The position numbers and the translations under genes were made by a program. 64,000 bases of DNA from Paucibacter sp. PLA-PC-4 (lineage in GTDB: Bacteria > Pseudomonadota > Gammaproteobacteria > Burkholderiales > Burkholderiaceae_C): positions 98,393 to 162,392 of the forward strand of contig NZ_JAPFGP010000016.1 in the NCBI RefSeq assembly GCF_026241155.1. The letters run 5' to 3'. The notes under the pieces were generated by a model, which saw nothing but the letters and a program-made list of their open reading frames with translations, made no database searches and was not told the DNA's origin. Shown here one piece after another: positions 35,429 through 44,926 of the stretch; within the stretch, counting starts at the first letter, position 1, and each line of letters opens with the position of its first letter.

Positions 35429-36378
35429 GCGTGGTGTCTCCAGTCCAGAACCATCTTCAGGCAGCCGGCATCGTTGAAGGCCTGCTGGTAAGCGCCGCCG
35501 GCCTGCTCGGCCGGCTCGCAGTGGGTGAGCAGGCCGTCCAGCGACAGCCGGCCGGCGTGCAGCAAGGCGTTGACCGCCAGCATGTCGGGCCGCTTCCACT
35601 CCGCGGCCACGCGGATGCGCGCCTCGCGCATGAAGGCCGGGGCGAAGTTCAGCGACAGTGGCTTCGAATAGAAGCCCGCCAGCACCACCTCACCGCCGGG
35701 TGCGAGCCTGGCGATGAGCGTGTCGAGCAGACTCGAATCGCCGCTGACGTCGTAGATGGCCTTGTAGTCGCGGCGCTTGTCATCGTCCGGGTGCATTACC
35801 GTATAGCCCATCGTGCCGGCGGCGCGCGCCGGGTTGGTCTCCCATACGGTGAAATCCCTGATACCGGCGGCCACATTCATGCGCGCCAGCAGGCGCCCCA
35901 GCACGCCGTGGCCGACGATCAGATCCGGCGGCGCAAACGGCACATCCTGGCCGCCGCCGGCTACGCTGTGATAAGCGGTCGCGGCCAGGGCGAGCAGGAC
36001 GGCCTGCTCGCCGAGTCTTTCCTCGACCGGCACGACTTTGGCACCGGGCACGACCAAGCGCGAGGCCGAGCCGCCGAACAAACCCTTGACTTCGCCAAAG
36101 CAGCGCGCGCCAGGCACGAAGACCCGCTGGCCTATCCACTGTGTGCTCTGCGGTGTGACCGCAATCACCCGGCCGACAGCCTCATAACCCGGCACCAGCG
36201 GATAACCCATGCCGGGGAACATGGGCATGGTGCCAGTCCAGATCAGGCGCTCGGTGCCGGTGCTGATGCCGCTCCATTCGACCTCGACCACCACATCGCC
36301 GTCTTCCATCGCCGGCAGCCGCAGCTGAGCGAGGGTCAGATGCTCGGGGCGGTCAATCACCACGGCCAGGGTGTTCAT
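35425..36378 (-). CDS. bchC: 3-hydroxyethyl bacteriochlorophyllide a dehydrogenase
   Basis: BchC oxidises the C3 hydroxyethyl group to acetyl, after BchF and BchXYZ, giving bacteriochlorophyllide a. It is 317 aa, of the medium-chain dehydrogenase fold: GISTGTERL, YEAVGRV, LIVGHGVLGRLLARM (nucleotide-binding). The frame is open to 36441, but AGGAGA lies before the ATG at 36378. The upstream gap to crtF holds a PpsR-like site, as known for bchC promoters. Confidence 0.94.
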   Translation of the reverse strand: MNTLAVVIDRPEHLTLAQLRLPAMEDGDVVVEVEWSGISTGTERLIWTGTMPMFPGMGYPLVPGYEAVGRVIAVTPQSTQWIGQRVFVPGARCFGEVKGLFGGSASRLVVPGAKVVPVEERLGEQAVLLALAATAYHSVAGGGQDVPFAPPDLIVGHGVLGRLLARMNVAAGIRDFTVWETNPARAAGTMGYTVMHPDDDKRRDYKAIYDVSGDSSLLDTLIARLAPGGEVVLAGFYSKPLSLNFAPAFMREARIRVAAEWKRPDMLAVNALLHAGRLSLDGLLTHCEPAEQAGGAYQQAFNDAGCLKMVLDWRHHA

Positions 36379-36443
36379 CAGCGGATCTCCTGAGGACGGA
36401 ATCTCTTGATCCCATGCAGTCATCTTATGCAGACACAGCAAAA

Positions 36444-36461
36444 CGTCAACTAATATTTACA
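36444..36461. promoter_or_regulatory. PpsR-like site upstream of bchC
   Basis: CGT-N12-ACA reading CGTCAACTAATATTTACA, one base off the TGT-N12-ACA consensus and sharing GTCAACTA with the crtE/crtD site. It lies 66 nt before the bchC ATG, in an AT-rich patch (36428-36470) suitable for a promoter. Confidence 0.5.
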
Positions 36462-36471
36462 CTCAGAACTG

Positions 36472-37620
36472 TCAGGCTGAATCAAGCAGCAACAGACCGG
36501 TCTGCAATGGCATGCGCGTGCGCAGCCGCCGGACCCGCCCGAAGCCGGCCTGCATCGCCAATTCACGCAGCCTTGCCTCGCTGCGCGGCCTCCCCTGGCC
36601 CATGGCCATCAGGTAGAAGCCGAAATAAGCATGGCCCATGGCCTCAGCGCCCGGCGTCTCGGCCAACGGCTCGGCCAGCAGCAGCCGTCCGCCCGCAGCC
36701 AGGGCCTGACGGACTGCGCGCAGCAGGATCAGCACCTGAGCGTCATCGTGGTCATGCACGACACGCAAAAGCGTGATCAGATCGGCGCCCGGCGGCAAGG
36801 CGTCGCGGAAGAAGTCGCCACCCACGGCGCTGCAGCGCGCCGCCAGGCCGGCGCACTCGAAGCGTTCGCGTGCCCTCAGCGCCACACCGGGCAGATCGAA
36901 GACCTGCAGCTGCAGGCCCGGCGCGTGCGCAGCAGCCGCACAGGCAAACGCGCCATCCCCGCCGCCAACATCGAGCAGTCGGCGATGGCGCCGCAGTGGG
37001 TAGGCCTGCAAGAGCTGCTCGGCCACAAGCGGCTGCGAGGCAGCCATCAGCGCCGAGTAGGCGGCCAGCTGCGGCGCCGCCAGGCCACCGGGAGCAGCCG
37101 ATCCCGAGTACGGCCAGAAGCTGGCCAGCTGCGTCGAGGCGGGCTCGCCACGCAGCAGCGCCACCGGATCCGCCAGATCCAGGTACAGCGCGCCATGGTG
37201 ATCCACCATCGCCGCCAGGGCGGTGTTGCCGACCATTGGCGCACCCAACGCACCCAGACCGTAGCGCCGGTCACCACCGGTTTGGGAACGAACGTCCAGA
37301 AGCCGCAGCGATACGGCCGCCAGCACCAGCCGCTCGGTGCCGGCAAGCGGCAGGCTCAGACGCTGCGCCAGCGCAGCCATCGTCAGCGGCCCATGCGCGG
37401 CGAGCAGATCAAACAGGCGCAGGCGCACGCAAGCCAGCAGCACCTGCGAGTAGACAAAGCCGGCCAGCAGATCGAATAGCGCAGCGGCACGCCGGCGCGC
37501 GATCCAGCGCGTGGGCACAAAGGCCTCGGCCCAGCGCCGAAAGCCGGCGCTGCTCAGCACCCGGTCGCGCCAGGCCAGCGGCGCATCGCTCCAATGGGCT
37601 TGAGCCTCGACCGTTTCCAT
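36472..37620 (-). CDS. crtF: Demethylspheroidene O-methyltransferase
   Basis: CrtF methylates the 1-hydroxy group of acyclic carotenoids (spheroidene/spirilloxanthin branch) using SAM. It is 382 aa, with an N-terminal helical dimerisation region and a class I methyltransferase domain: LLDVGGGDGAFACAAA (SAM binding, about 213), VFDLPGV, GDFFRDALPPGADL, LLRVVHDHDD (active-site His). It starts 3 nt before crtE ends on the same strand, so it is co-transcribed with it. Confidence 0.92.
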   Translation of the reverse strand: METVEAQAHWSDAPLAWRDRVLSSAGFRRWAEAFVPTRWIARRRAAALFDLLAGFVYSQVLLACVRLRLFDLLAAHGPLTMAALAQRLSLPLAGTERLVLAAVSLRLLDVRSQTGGDRRYGLGALGAPMVGNTALAAMVDHHGALYLDLADPVALLRGEPASTQLASFWPYSGSAAPGGLAAPQLAAYSALMAASQPLVAEQLLQAYPLRRHRRLLDVGGGDGAFACAAAAHAPGLQLQVFDLPGVALRARERFECAGLAARCSAVGGDFFRDALPPGADLITLLRVVHDHDDAQVLILLRAVRQALAAGGRLLLAEPLAETPGAEAMGHAYFGFYLMAMGQGRPRSEARLRELAMQAGFGRVRRLRTRMPLQTGLLLLDSA

Positions 37621-37623
37621 GGC

Positions 37624-38502
37624 TCAGGCCGCTGCAGCAAGTCGCTCGATCAACTGCGGCGGCACCAGGCGCTCGGCCTCGTGCCGGATCAGCTGACGGA
37701 ACTGCGCCGCCCCCGGGCAGACCGGCACGGTCAGCAGCGTGGCCTGCACCAGCCGGTGGAACTCGGCCAGCGCGCCCTCCAACCCCAGCTCGCGGGCCAT
37801 GCTGGGCCGCCCCAGGGCGAGGTCTTGCCCACCGGGCTTGCCGGTGGCGCTGGAGTCCAGGGCCACATCGCGGATGTCGTCGGCCACCTGATAGGCCTGG
37901 CCCAGCTGCTCGCCCAGCGCGCGCCAAGGCGTGCCGTCGGCACCGGCCGCTTGCGCGCCGGCCATGGTCGCGGCAGCGAACAGGGCGCCGGTCTTGGCCT
38001 GCTGGTACTCGCGCAGCGAGAGCTGGGGCTCGCACTCCCAGGCCTGGCCGGCGACAATGCCCATAGGCATGCCGACGCCGTGGCAGACTGTCCGCAGCAA
38101 CACCGGCAGACGCGAGAGATGGCGGCGAGCCCGACCACCAAGCACCTCGAAGGCTGCAATGATCAGGGCGTCGCCGGCCAGCACGGCCAGCCGTTCGCCG
38201 AAGGCGCGCTGCACCGAGGGCCGGCCGCGCCGCGTGTCAGCCGCATCAAAGCAAGGCAGATCGTCATGCACCAGCGAGGCGCAATGCAGCAGCTCGATGG
38301 CCGCCGCCACGCCTTCGCTGAGGCCAGGATCGTCCTCGCCGCAGGCCTGGGCCACAGCCAGGCACAGCGTCGGCCGAATGCGCGCGCCGCCGGGGAACAC
38401 TGCATGCTGCATCGCGGCGGCCAGCTTGGGCGGATGGCCGCTTTGCAGACTGGCAGTAAGGCTGGCGCGAAGCGCGCGTTCGATTCGGTCTGGGTAGGGC
38501 AT
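37624..38502 (-). CDS. crtE: Geranylgeranyl diphosphate synthase
   Basis: CrtE makes C20 geranylgeranyl diphosphate for carotenoids and the bacteriochlorophyll tail. It is 292 aa. The first Asp-rich motif is LVHDDLPCFD (near 85) and the second YQVADDIRD; GGARIRP is the substrate-binding Arg motif. I start at ATG 38502, because the longer frame begins with TTG inside the PpsR site. Ribosome site weak. It is the first gene of the leftward superoperon, divergent from crtD. Confidence 0.93.
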   Translation of the reverse strand: MPYPDRIERALRASLTASLQSGHPPKLAAAMQHAVFPGGARIRPTLCLAVAQACGEDDPGLSEGVAAAIELLHCASLVHDDLPCFDAADTRRGRPSVQRAFGERLAVLAGDALIIAAFEVLGGRARRHLSRLPVLLRTVCHGVGMPMGIVAGQAWECEPQLSLREYQQAKTGALFAAATMAGAQAAGADGTPWRALGEQLGQAYQVADDIRDVALDSSATGKPGGQDLALGRPSMARELGLEGALAEFHRLVQATLLTVPVCPGAAQFRQLIRHEAERLVPPQLIERLAAAA

Positions 38503-38568
38503 AGAGGGAGCCTTTGCTGACGGAACCCGCAGAACGACCGCCCGTCGTTTGCGAATTACATTATCATG

Positions 38569-38586
38569 TGTCAACTAGAATAGACA
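38569..38586. promoter_or_regulatory. Perfect PpsR/CrtJ site between crtE and crtD
   Basis: TGTCAACTAGAATAGACA fits TGT-N12-ACA exactly and lies in a longer palindrome TGTGTC...GACACA (38567-38588). It lies 4 nt before the crtD ATG and 67 nt before the crtE ATG, so binding could repress both directions. Confidence 0.7.
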
Positions 38587-38589
38587 CAC

Positions 38590-40242
38590 ATGGAGATTGC
38601 GTCAATGCGCGTCAACGCCCTGCCCTGCGCACCGCTTCGTCCTCCCCGGGTGCTGGTGGTGGGAGCCGGCATCGGCGGGCTGGTGGCCGCAGCCTTGCTG
38701 GCCCGCGGCGGCGTCGAGGTGCAGGTGCTGGAGAGGGCCAGCGCGCCTGGCGGCAAGATGCGCCAGATCGAGCTGGGGCCTCAAAGCCTGGACGGCGGTC
38801 CCACGGTGCTCACGATGCGCTGGGTGTTCGACGCGCTGTTCGAGCGCCTGGGCCTGAGCCTGGATCAGCACCTGAGCCTGCGCCGATGCAGCGTGCTGGC
38901 CCGCCATGCCTGGGGTGCCGATCAGCGCCTGGACCTGTCGGCCGATCTGGAAACCAGCGTCGCGGCCATCGCCGAGTTCAGCGGCGCGGCCGAGTCGCAG
39001 CGCTACCGCGCCTTTTGCGAGCGCGCCGGCGCCGTCTATCGGACCCTGGACCGGCCCTTCATGCAGAGCAGCCGGCCGACGCCCGGCTCGCTAGCCTGGC
39101 GCGTGCTGCGCCAACAAGGGCCATCTGGCCTGCGGCAATTGCTGCGTATCTCGCCCTTCACGAGCTTATGGACGGCGCTGGGTCGCTACTTCCATGACCC
39201 GCGCCTGCGCCAGCTCTTCGGCCGCTACGCCACCTACTGCGGCTCCTCACCTTTCGAAGCACCGGCCACACTGATGCTCGTAGCCCATGTGGAGCGCGAG
39301 GCGGTCTGGCAGATCGAGGGCGGCATATACCGGTTGGCACAGGCCCTGGCCGCAGCCGGCCGTCAGCAGGGCGCGAGCTACCGATATGGCTGCGAAGTTC
39401 GTCAGTTGCTGATGCGCGCGGACGGTGCGGTCGGCGGCGTCGAGCTGCAGGACGGCGAGCTCCTCGCCGCCGACGCGGTGCTGTTCAACGGCGACGCCCA
39501 TGCGCTGGCCAGCGGCCTACTGGGCCTGCCGGTGCAGCAGGCGCTGGGCCTGCCTGCGACGCCGCCGCCGCGGTCGCTGTCGGCGCTGACCTGGCACTGC
39601 CATGCCGAGGTCGAGGCCGGGGGCTTCGAGCTGTCCCACCACAATGTGTTCTTCGGCCCGCCCGAGCACTACCGCGCCGAGTTCGATGCGGTCTCCCAGG
39701 GACGCTTGCCCGAGACACAGACCGTCTATGTCTGTGCGCAGGACCGCGCTGGCGATGCCAGCGGCCGCTCGCCGCAGCGGGCCGAGCGGCTGATGTGCCT
39801 CATCAATGCCCCGGCCATGACCCATGCCCTGGGCCCCAACAGCGCCCGCGCGCTGAGCGAACCGGAGATTGCGCGATGCCAGCAGAAGATGTGGGATCAA
39901 CTCGGCCGTGCGGGCCTGCGGCTGAGACCGGGCCCGCATGCGCCACTGTGCACCCGGCCGCAGGACTTTGCGCAGCTGTTTCCGGCGACCGGGGGCGCGC
40001 TTTACGGCCCGGCCAGCCAGGGCTGGCGGGCCAGCTTCTACGCGCGCCCGGATGGCCGCACGAAGGTGCCGGGCCTGTTTCTGGCTGGGGGGTCGGTGCA
40101 TCCGGGACCGGGCGTGCCGATGGCGGCGCTGTCGGGTCAACGGGCCGCCGAGCAGATATGCGCGGCCCTGCATTCGACACGCCGATGGGCGCGCGCGACG
40201 GGCGGGGCCCTGCTTACGCATGGTGGTATCTCGACGCGCTGA
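38590..40242 (+). CDS. crtD: 1-hydroxycarotenoid 3,4-desaturase
   Basis: CrtD is an FAD-dependent desaturase that introduces the 3,4 double bond in 1-hydroxy (methoxy) carotenoids. The N-terminal Rossmann motif is VLVVGAGIGGLVAAALLARGG (about 21-40). DGGPTVLTM and the C-terminal GLFLAGGSVHPGPGVPMAALSG are CrtI/CrtD family signatures. It is about 550 aa; a start at the second Met (38605) would also be possible and would lie clear of the operator. The 3' end overlaps crtC by up to 85 nt. Confidence 0.93.
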   Translation: MEIASMRVNALPCAPLRPPRVLVVGAGIGGLVAAALLARGGVEVQVLERASAPGGKMRQIELGPQSLDGGPTVLTMRWVFDALFERLGLSLDQHLSLRRCSVLARHAWGADQRLDLSADLETSVAAIAEFSGAAESQRYRAFCERAGAVYRTLDRPFMQSSRPTPGSLAWRVLRQQGPSGLRQLLRISPFTSLWTALGRYFHDPRLRQLFGRYATYCGSSPFEAPATLMLVAHVEREAVWQIEGGIYRLAQALAAAGRQQGASYRYGCEVRQLLMRADGAVGGVELQDGELLAADAVLFNGDAHALASGLLGLPVQQALGLPATPPPRSLSALTWHCHAEVEAGGFELSHHNVFFGPPEHYRAEFDAVSQGRLPETQTVYVCAQDRAGDASGRSPQRAERLMCLINAPAMTHALGPNSARALSEPEIARCQQKMWDQLGRAGLRLRPGPHAPLCTRPQDFAQLFPATGGALYGPASQGWRASFYARPDGRTKVPGLFLAGGSVHPGPGVPMAALSGQRAAEQICAALHSTRRWARATGGALLTHGGISTR

Positions 40243-41156
40243 GCGACCCGCAACCCGACGGCAGCGCCTATGCGCTGACCCTGATCGCCTTCATCGGCAG
40301 CGTGTTCTCGCCCTACTATGCCTGGGCACGCCGTCGCCATGGCGAAGCGGTGCAGCCAACCGCCCATTGCGCGCTCAACATCGCGCTTTACCACCGCCCG
40401 CCGGGTCGGGCCGACTACAAGCGTCTGTGGGCCATGACCGAGCGCGGCGAGCCTCAGCTGCGGCGCAGCGCTGAGCAGCTGCAGATCGGCCCCAGCCGCC
40501 TGGCCTGGCAGGACGATGGGACGCTGCACATCGAGGTCAACGAATGGACGGTACCCTGGCCGCGGCGCCTGCGCGGCCGGATCCGGCTTGAGCCGCAGTT
40601 GCTACCGGGCCAAGCCTTTGCGCTGGACACCGCCGGCCGGCATCTGTGGCAGCCGATCAGTCCGGTAGCGCGGGTCGAGCTGGACTTCCAGGCGCCGCGC
40701 GGCCTGCGCTGGCGAGGGGATGCTTATCTCGATGCCAACTGGGGCAGCCGTCCGCTGGAGCAAGACTTCCACAGCTGGCAATGGTCGCGCGCCGCGCTGT
40801 GCGCGCATGCGGGATGTAGGGTGCTTTATGAAGTTCAGCCGCTGAGCGGCGAGCGGCGAGCGCTGGCGCTGGACATCGATGCGCAAGGGCGCATCGCCCA
40901 GCGCCCGCTGCCGCCCGACTGCCCGCTACCGGGAACGGCTTGGGGGCTGGCGCGCAGCACACGCGCCTCGCAAGCGCCGGATTTGCTGGCCACGCTGGAG
41001 AGCGGCCCCTTCTACAGCCGCTCGCTCCTGCGCGATCCGCTGGACGGCAGCATGGCCGTGCACGAAAGCCTGTCGCTGCAGCGCTTTCGCCAGCCCTGGG
41101 TTCAGGCGCTGCTGCCTTTCCGGATGCCGCGTCGGGCGAAGGGTATCAGATCATGA
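40158..41156 (+). CDS. crtC: Acyclic carotenoid 1,2-hydratase
   Basis: CrtC adds water to the terminal psi end of neurosporene or lycopene, the first step of the spheroidene/spirilloxanthin branch. It is 332 aa. The family start AWWYLDALSD then LTLIAFIGSVFSPYYAWARR is clear, as is YLDANWGSRPLEQDFHSWQWSR in the middle. Two starts are possible, ATG 40158 and ATG 40185, both inside the crtD 3' end; neither has a good ribosome site, so coupling to crtD is likely. The stop overlaps the bciA start. Confidence 0.9.
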   Translation: MRGPAFDTPMGARDGRGPAYAWWYLDALSDPQPDGSAYALTLIAFIGSVFSPYYAWARRRHGEAVQPTAHCALNIALYHRPPGRADYKRLWAMTERGEPQLRRSAEQLQIGPSRLAWQDDGTLHIEVNEWTVPWPRRLRGRIRLEPQLLPGQAFALDTAGRHLWQPISPVARVELDFQAPRGLRWRGDAYLDANWGSRPLEQDFHSWQWSRAALCAHAGCRVLYEVQPLSGERRALALDIDAQGRIAQRPLPPDCPLPGTAWGLARSTRASQAPDLLATLESGPFYSRSLLRDPLDGSMAVHESLSLQRFRQPWVQALLPFRMPRRAKGIRS

Positions 41157-42148
41157 CGGCCCGGCGCGTCTTCATGCTGGGTGCCACTGGCACGATCGGT
41201 CAGGCCACCGTGCGCGCGCTGCTGCGGCGCGGCCATGAGGTTGTCTGCCTGGTGCGACCTCGCTCCGGTGTCGGCGCCCGGATGACACGCAGCGACAGCG
41301 AACGTCTGCTGGCGGGTGCCGCCGTGCGCTTTGGCGATGTCTGTTCACCCACCTCGCTGGTCACCGACGGCTTTCGCGGTGAGCGATTCGACGCTCTCGT
41401 CTCATGCCTGGCCTCGCGCACTGGCGCACCGCATGAGGCCTGGGCCATCGACCACCGGGCCCATCTGCTCGCGCTGGCGGCGGCGCAGCAAGCGGGCGTC
41501 ACGCAGATGGTGTTGCTGTCGGCGATCTGCGTCCAGAAACCGCTGCTCGCCTTCCAGCAGGCCAAGCTGGCCTTCGAGCGGGAGCTGATCGCATCGGGGA
41601 TGGACTACAGCATCGTGCGGCCCACCGCCTTCTTCAAATCGCTGTCGGGCCAGATCGAGCGGGTGCGCCGGGGCAAGCCTTTTCTGGTCTTCGGCGACGG
41701 CCGTTTGACCGCCTGCAAGCCTATCAGCGACGCCGATCTGGCAGACTACATCGCCGACTGCCTTCATGAGCCCGGCCGCCGCAACCGCATCCTGCCGATC
41801 GGCGGCCCCGGCCCGGCCCTCACGCCGCGCGAGCAGGGGGAGTTGCTGTTCGAAGCGCTGGGCCGCGAGCCGCGGTTCAAGCAGGTGCCCGTCACGCTGC
41901 TCGACGCCATCATCGCCGTGCTCGCTGGCCTGGGTCGGGCGCTGCCGACACTGGCCGGCAAGGCCGAGCTGGCACGCATCGGCCGCTACTACGCGACGGA
42001 GGCCATGCTGGTGCTGGACCCGCTCACCGGCCGCTATGACGCCGCCGCCACACCATCGACAGGGCAACAGACGCTGCGAGGTTTTTATGCCGAGCTGGCC
42101 GCAGGCTCGGCTGCGCTGCCCGAGCGCGGGGACCATGCGGTGTTCTGA
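41153..42148 (+). CDS. bciA: Divinyl (proto)chlorophyllide 8-vinyl reductase, BciA type
   Basis: BciA is an NADPH-dependent reductase of the C8 vinyl group, of the atypical short-chain dehydrogenase family. It is 331 aa from the ATG at 41153, overlapping the crtC stop (ATGA). The nucleotide motif VFMLGATGTIGQATVRALLRRG is at the start; SAICVQKPLLAFQQAKLAFE, SIVRPTAFFKSLSGQ and GPALTPREQGELLFEALGR are typical of BciA/DVR proteins. A crtD-crtC-bciA run is plausible as one operon. Confidence 0.88.
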   Translation: MTARRVFMLGATGTIGQATVRALLRRGHEVVCLVRPRSGVGARMTRSDSERLLAGAAVRFGDVCSPTSLVTDGFRGERFDALVSCLASRTGAPHEAWAIDHRAHLLALAAAQQAGVTQMVLLSAICVQKPLLAFQQAKLAFERELIASGMDYSIVRPTAFFKSLSGQIERVRRGKPFLVFGDGRLTACKPISDADLADYIADCLHEPGRRNRILPIGGPGPALTPREQGELLFEALGREPRFKQVPVTLLDAIIAVLAGLGRALPTLAGKAELARIGRYYATEAMLVLDPLTGRYDAAATPSTGQQTLRGFYAELAAGSAALPERGDHAVF

Positions 42149-42176
42149 AGCGGCGCAAGCCGACGCGTCCCCAAGC

Positions 42177-43412
42177 TCAGTGGATCAGCGCTTGCGCTTG
42201 GTGCAGGGGCATGGGACGGCCCAGGTGATAGCCCTGCGCACTGCCGATGCCCAGTCCTCGCAGGGTGTCCAACTCGGACGAGGTCTCGACCCCCTCGGCG
42301 ACTATGCTGCAGCCAGTCTCCAGAGCAAATCCGCGCAGGGCCGCCGCCAGAGCGCGCCGCGAGTGATCAGTGTCGATGGCTCGGGTGATGCTGATGTCGA
42401 GCTTCACGATGTGAGGGTGCAGATTCAGAATGTGTCGAAAGCTGGCATAGCCGGCGCCGGCGTCGTCAATCGCGACACGTAGGCCCTGTGCTTGCAGAGG
42501 GCGCATCACGGCGGAAACATCCTCGTAGCGCTCGACTGCCTGGTGCTCCGTCACCTCGACCACGATTCTGTTGAGCGGGAGTCCTTTGAGCATGTCGGCG
42601 AAGTCGCCTTTGACAATCATCTCGGGAGAGGCATTAACGGCGATGTACACCTCGGCGGGCAATTGCGCCAGCGCGCCTAGCGCGATGCGAATGGCTATGG
42701 ACTCCAACTCCAGTTCGCGGTTCACCATGGCGGCTTCGGAAAACCATACATCCGGCGCGCGGTAGGGGTCCGACGAGAAGCGCGCCAGCGACTCGAAGCC
42801 GATGGCACGCCCCGTCAGGACATCGAAGATGGGTTGGTAGACCATCTGTAAGCCGCCAGATTCAAGCACTGTGTCGATGCGCTGATCCAGCACCTGGATG
42901 GCCTGGCGCTTCGACAGCTCCTCCTGAATCTCCTCGGCGACCATCTCGGCGAAGACGCGCATCATCGCCAGATCCCGCGCCGTTAAGCTGATGTCCGGCG
43001 CGTGGCTGAAGCAGCAGAAAGTGCCATACACCTGCCCGTCGCCAAGCCGGATCGGCACGCTCAGATGCGCACCGACCGGCAAGGCACGTGTTGCCGGCAG
43101 GCTCAGGGCCTCGGCGTTCAAGCACGCGTCGGTCATCAGCTCGGGCAGCCGGCCATCAATGACGCGCTGGCAGTAGCTTTCTTCCGCCGGATCGGAATTG
43201 CCAACTTGCACCAGGTCGTTTTCCGGGCGCGCATCGACGTGGCGAAAGACCCGGCGGCCGTCCACCATCTCCGAGATGAAGGCGACATCCATGCCCAGAT
43301 GTGTGCGAATTGCGTGCAGGGCGCGTTCCAGGGATGGTTTTGCAGCGACATGAGCTCCCAGAGAGCTGTCGCGCGCGAGTTCCGCAACGGCGGTGGCGAG
43401 TAGTGCTGTCAA
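42177..43412 (-). CDS. GAF-EAL domain protein, probable c-di-GMP phosphodiesterase or sensor
   Basis: A GAF domain (about 20-160; AHLSVPIRLGDGQVYGTFCCFS) is joined to an EAL domain (about 180-405). The EAL signature is FESLARF (ESL), with EVTEH, DDAGAGYASF and IVAEGVET kept, so activity is possible but not certain. The frame opens at an ATG at 43439, yet AAGGAGG at codons 5-7 lies 6 nt before a TTG at 43412, which I take as the start (411 aa). It is convergent with bciA (28 nt between stops). It is the third EAL gene near this PGC. Confidence 0.8.
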   Translation of the reverse strand: MTALLATAVAELARDSSLGAHVAAKPSLERALHAIRTHLGMDVAFISEMVDGRRVFRHVDARPENDLVQVGNSDPAEESYCQRVIDGRLPELMTDACLNAEALSLPATRALPVGAHLSVPIRLGDGQVYGTFCCFSHAPDISLTARDLAMMRVFAEMVAEEIQEELSKRQAIQVLDQRIDTVLESGGLQMVYQPIFDVLTGRAIGFESLARFSSDPYRAPDVWFSEAAMVNRELELESIAIRIALGALAQLPAEVYIAVNASPEMIVKGDFADMLKGLPLNRIVVEVTEHQAVERYEDVSAVMRPLQAQGLRVAIDDAGAGYASFRHILNLHPHIVKLDISITRAIDTDHSRRALAAALRGFALETGCSIVAEGVETSSELDTLRGLGIGSAQGYHLGRPMPLHQAQALIH

Positions 43413-43507
43413 CTGCGGCCTCCTTAAAACTGCAGTCATCCGCGCATCGAGGGACGCGCAGTGTGCCCGGCTTTGCCGGTGCTACAGGCAGATCGTCGCA
43501 CAAGCCC

Positions 43508-44926
43508 TCACTGCTCGGCTAGCTCGCTAATGATGCGCCCCAGGCTGCACAACGCCGGTTCAAAGCGGGTGTCGCCCGGATAGCCGTGATTGATGCGCAG
43601 ATGGTGGCGGTAGCGCTGGTCAGCGGAGAACAGATGTCCGGGCGCAACGCCGATGCCGCAGGCCATCGCGCGCCGATGCACTTCCAACGCGTCCACGGCA
43701 TCCGGCAGTTCAACCCATAGAAAGTAGCCGCCCTCGGGCCGGGTCACCCGCGTGCCGGCGGGGAACTCACGCTCTATGACACGCAGCGCCGAGGCCTGCT
43801 GACGGCCGAGCGCATGCCGCAGGCTGCGCAGGTGCCGGTCGAAGCTGTTTTGTTGCAAGAACTCCTGCAGCGCCAGCTGCGAGGGCAAGGCGGCGGCCAA
43901 CGAGTTCATCAGCTTGTGCCGCCCCAGCTCGGTCGCGAAACGCCCGCCCGCCACCCAACCGACCCGGTAGCCAGGTGCCAGCGACTTCGAGAAGGAACTG
44001 CAGTGCATCACCCAGCCCTCGCGGTCCCAGGCCTTGGCCGGCGGCGGGCGGCGCGGGCCGTGGTGCAATTCGCCGTAGACATCGTCCTCGATCAGCGGGA
44101 TGCCCCGTGCGCTCAGCATATCGACCATGCTGGCCTTGGCCTGATCAGGCATGGTGCCGCCCATCGGGTTTTGGAAGGTCGGCATGAACCAGCAGGCCTT
44201 GACCGGATGCTGTGCCAGCACACGCTGCAGCGAGTTCAGATCGACGCCCGTGCGTGGATGGGTCTCAACCTCAACCGCCCGCAGCCCGCGCCGCTCCAGG
44301 GCCTGCAGCGCGGCGTAGAAGCACGGCGTCTCGATGGCCACCACATCGCCCGGCTGTGTACTCACCTCCAGGCAGAGGTTCAGCGCTTCCATCGCGCCAT
44401 TGCTCACGACAATCTCGGACGGCGGCACATCAATGCCAGCCACGCCATAGCGCAACGAAATCTGATGCCGCAGCTCGCCATTACCCGGTGACATATCCTC
44501 CACAGTGCGCCACGGATCCATGGCCCGCATCGCCCTCCCCATACCACGCGCCAGCGCCTCCAGCGGGAACAGGGTGGGCGACGGGAATGCCGAACCCAGC
44601 GGCACCAACTCGCGCTGGCGCGCCTGGGCCAGCACCTGGAAAACCAGGGCCGAGACGTCCACCGCCATGCTGTGAATCAGCGGTTCGCTGGCGCCGGGCT
44701 CGGGCTCGTTGCGCCCGGGTGGGCATAGTACGTAATAGCCCGAACGTGCCCGCGCTTCGACCAGCCCCTGGGTTTCCAGCAGGTAGTAGGCCGAGAAAAC
44801 CGTCGAAGCACTGAGCCCCTGCTGTCCCCGGGCTTCGCGCACCGATGGGAGGCGGTCACCCGGCTTCAGGCTGCCGCTGCGAATGCGCTGGGCAATGGAC
44901 TCGGCATAGGCCTCGTAACGTTTCAT
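43508..44926 (-). CDS. MocR-type GntR regulator with aminotransferase domain
   Basis: An N-terminal GntR winged helix (about 1-75; GSLKPGDRLPSVREARGQQGLS) is fused to a fold-type I aminotransferase-like domain (about 100-470) with the PLP lysine in SSFSKSLAPGYRVGW and NPMGG, EDDVYGEL and GGYFLWVEL segments. About 472 aa, normal for MocR proteins. The start at 44926 has CAGGAA 6 nt upstream; the frame runs on to 45022 without support. The target is unknown; MocR genes usually act on a divergent neighbour, but here that side is decayed DNA. Confidence 0.88.
   Translation of the reverse strand: MKRYEAYAESIAQRIRSGSLKPGDRLPSVREARGQQGLSASTVFSAYYLLETQGLVEARARSGYYVLCPPGRNEPEPGASEPLIHSMAVDVSALVFQVLAQARQRELVPLGSAFPSPTLFPLEALARGMGRAMRAMDPWRTVEDMSPGNGELRHQISLRYGVAGIDVPPSEIVVSNGAMEALNLCLEVSTQPGDVVAIETPCFYAALQALERRGLRAVEVETHPRTGVDLNSLQRVLAQHPVKACWFMPTFQNPMGGTMPDQAKASMVDMLSARGIPLIEDDVYGELHHGPRRPPPAKAWDREGWVMHCSSFSKSLAPGYRVGWVAGGRFATELGRHKLMNSLAAALPSQLALQEFLQQNSFDRHLRSLRHALGRQQASALRVIEREFPAGTRVTRPEGGYFLWVELPDAVDALEVHRRAMACGIGVAPGHLFSADQRYRHHLRINHGYPGDTRFEPALCSLGRIISELAEQ

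Noticed and set aside
37624..38574. Longer crtE from TTG at 38574
   Set aside because: The start would lie inside the PpsR operator and the added residues do not look like the family N-terminus.
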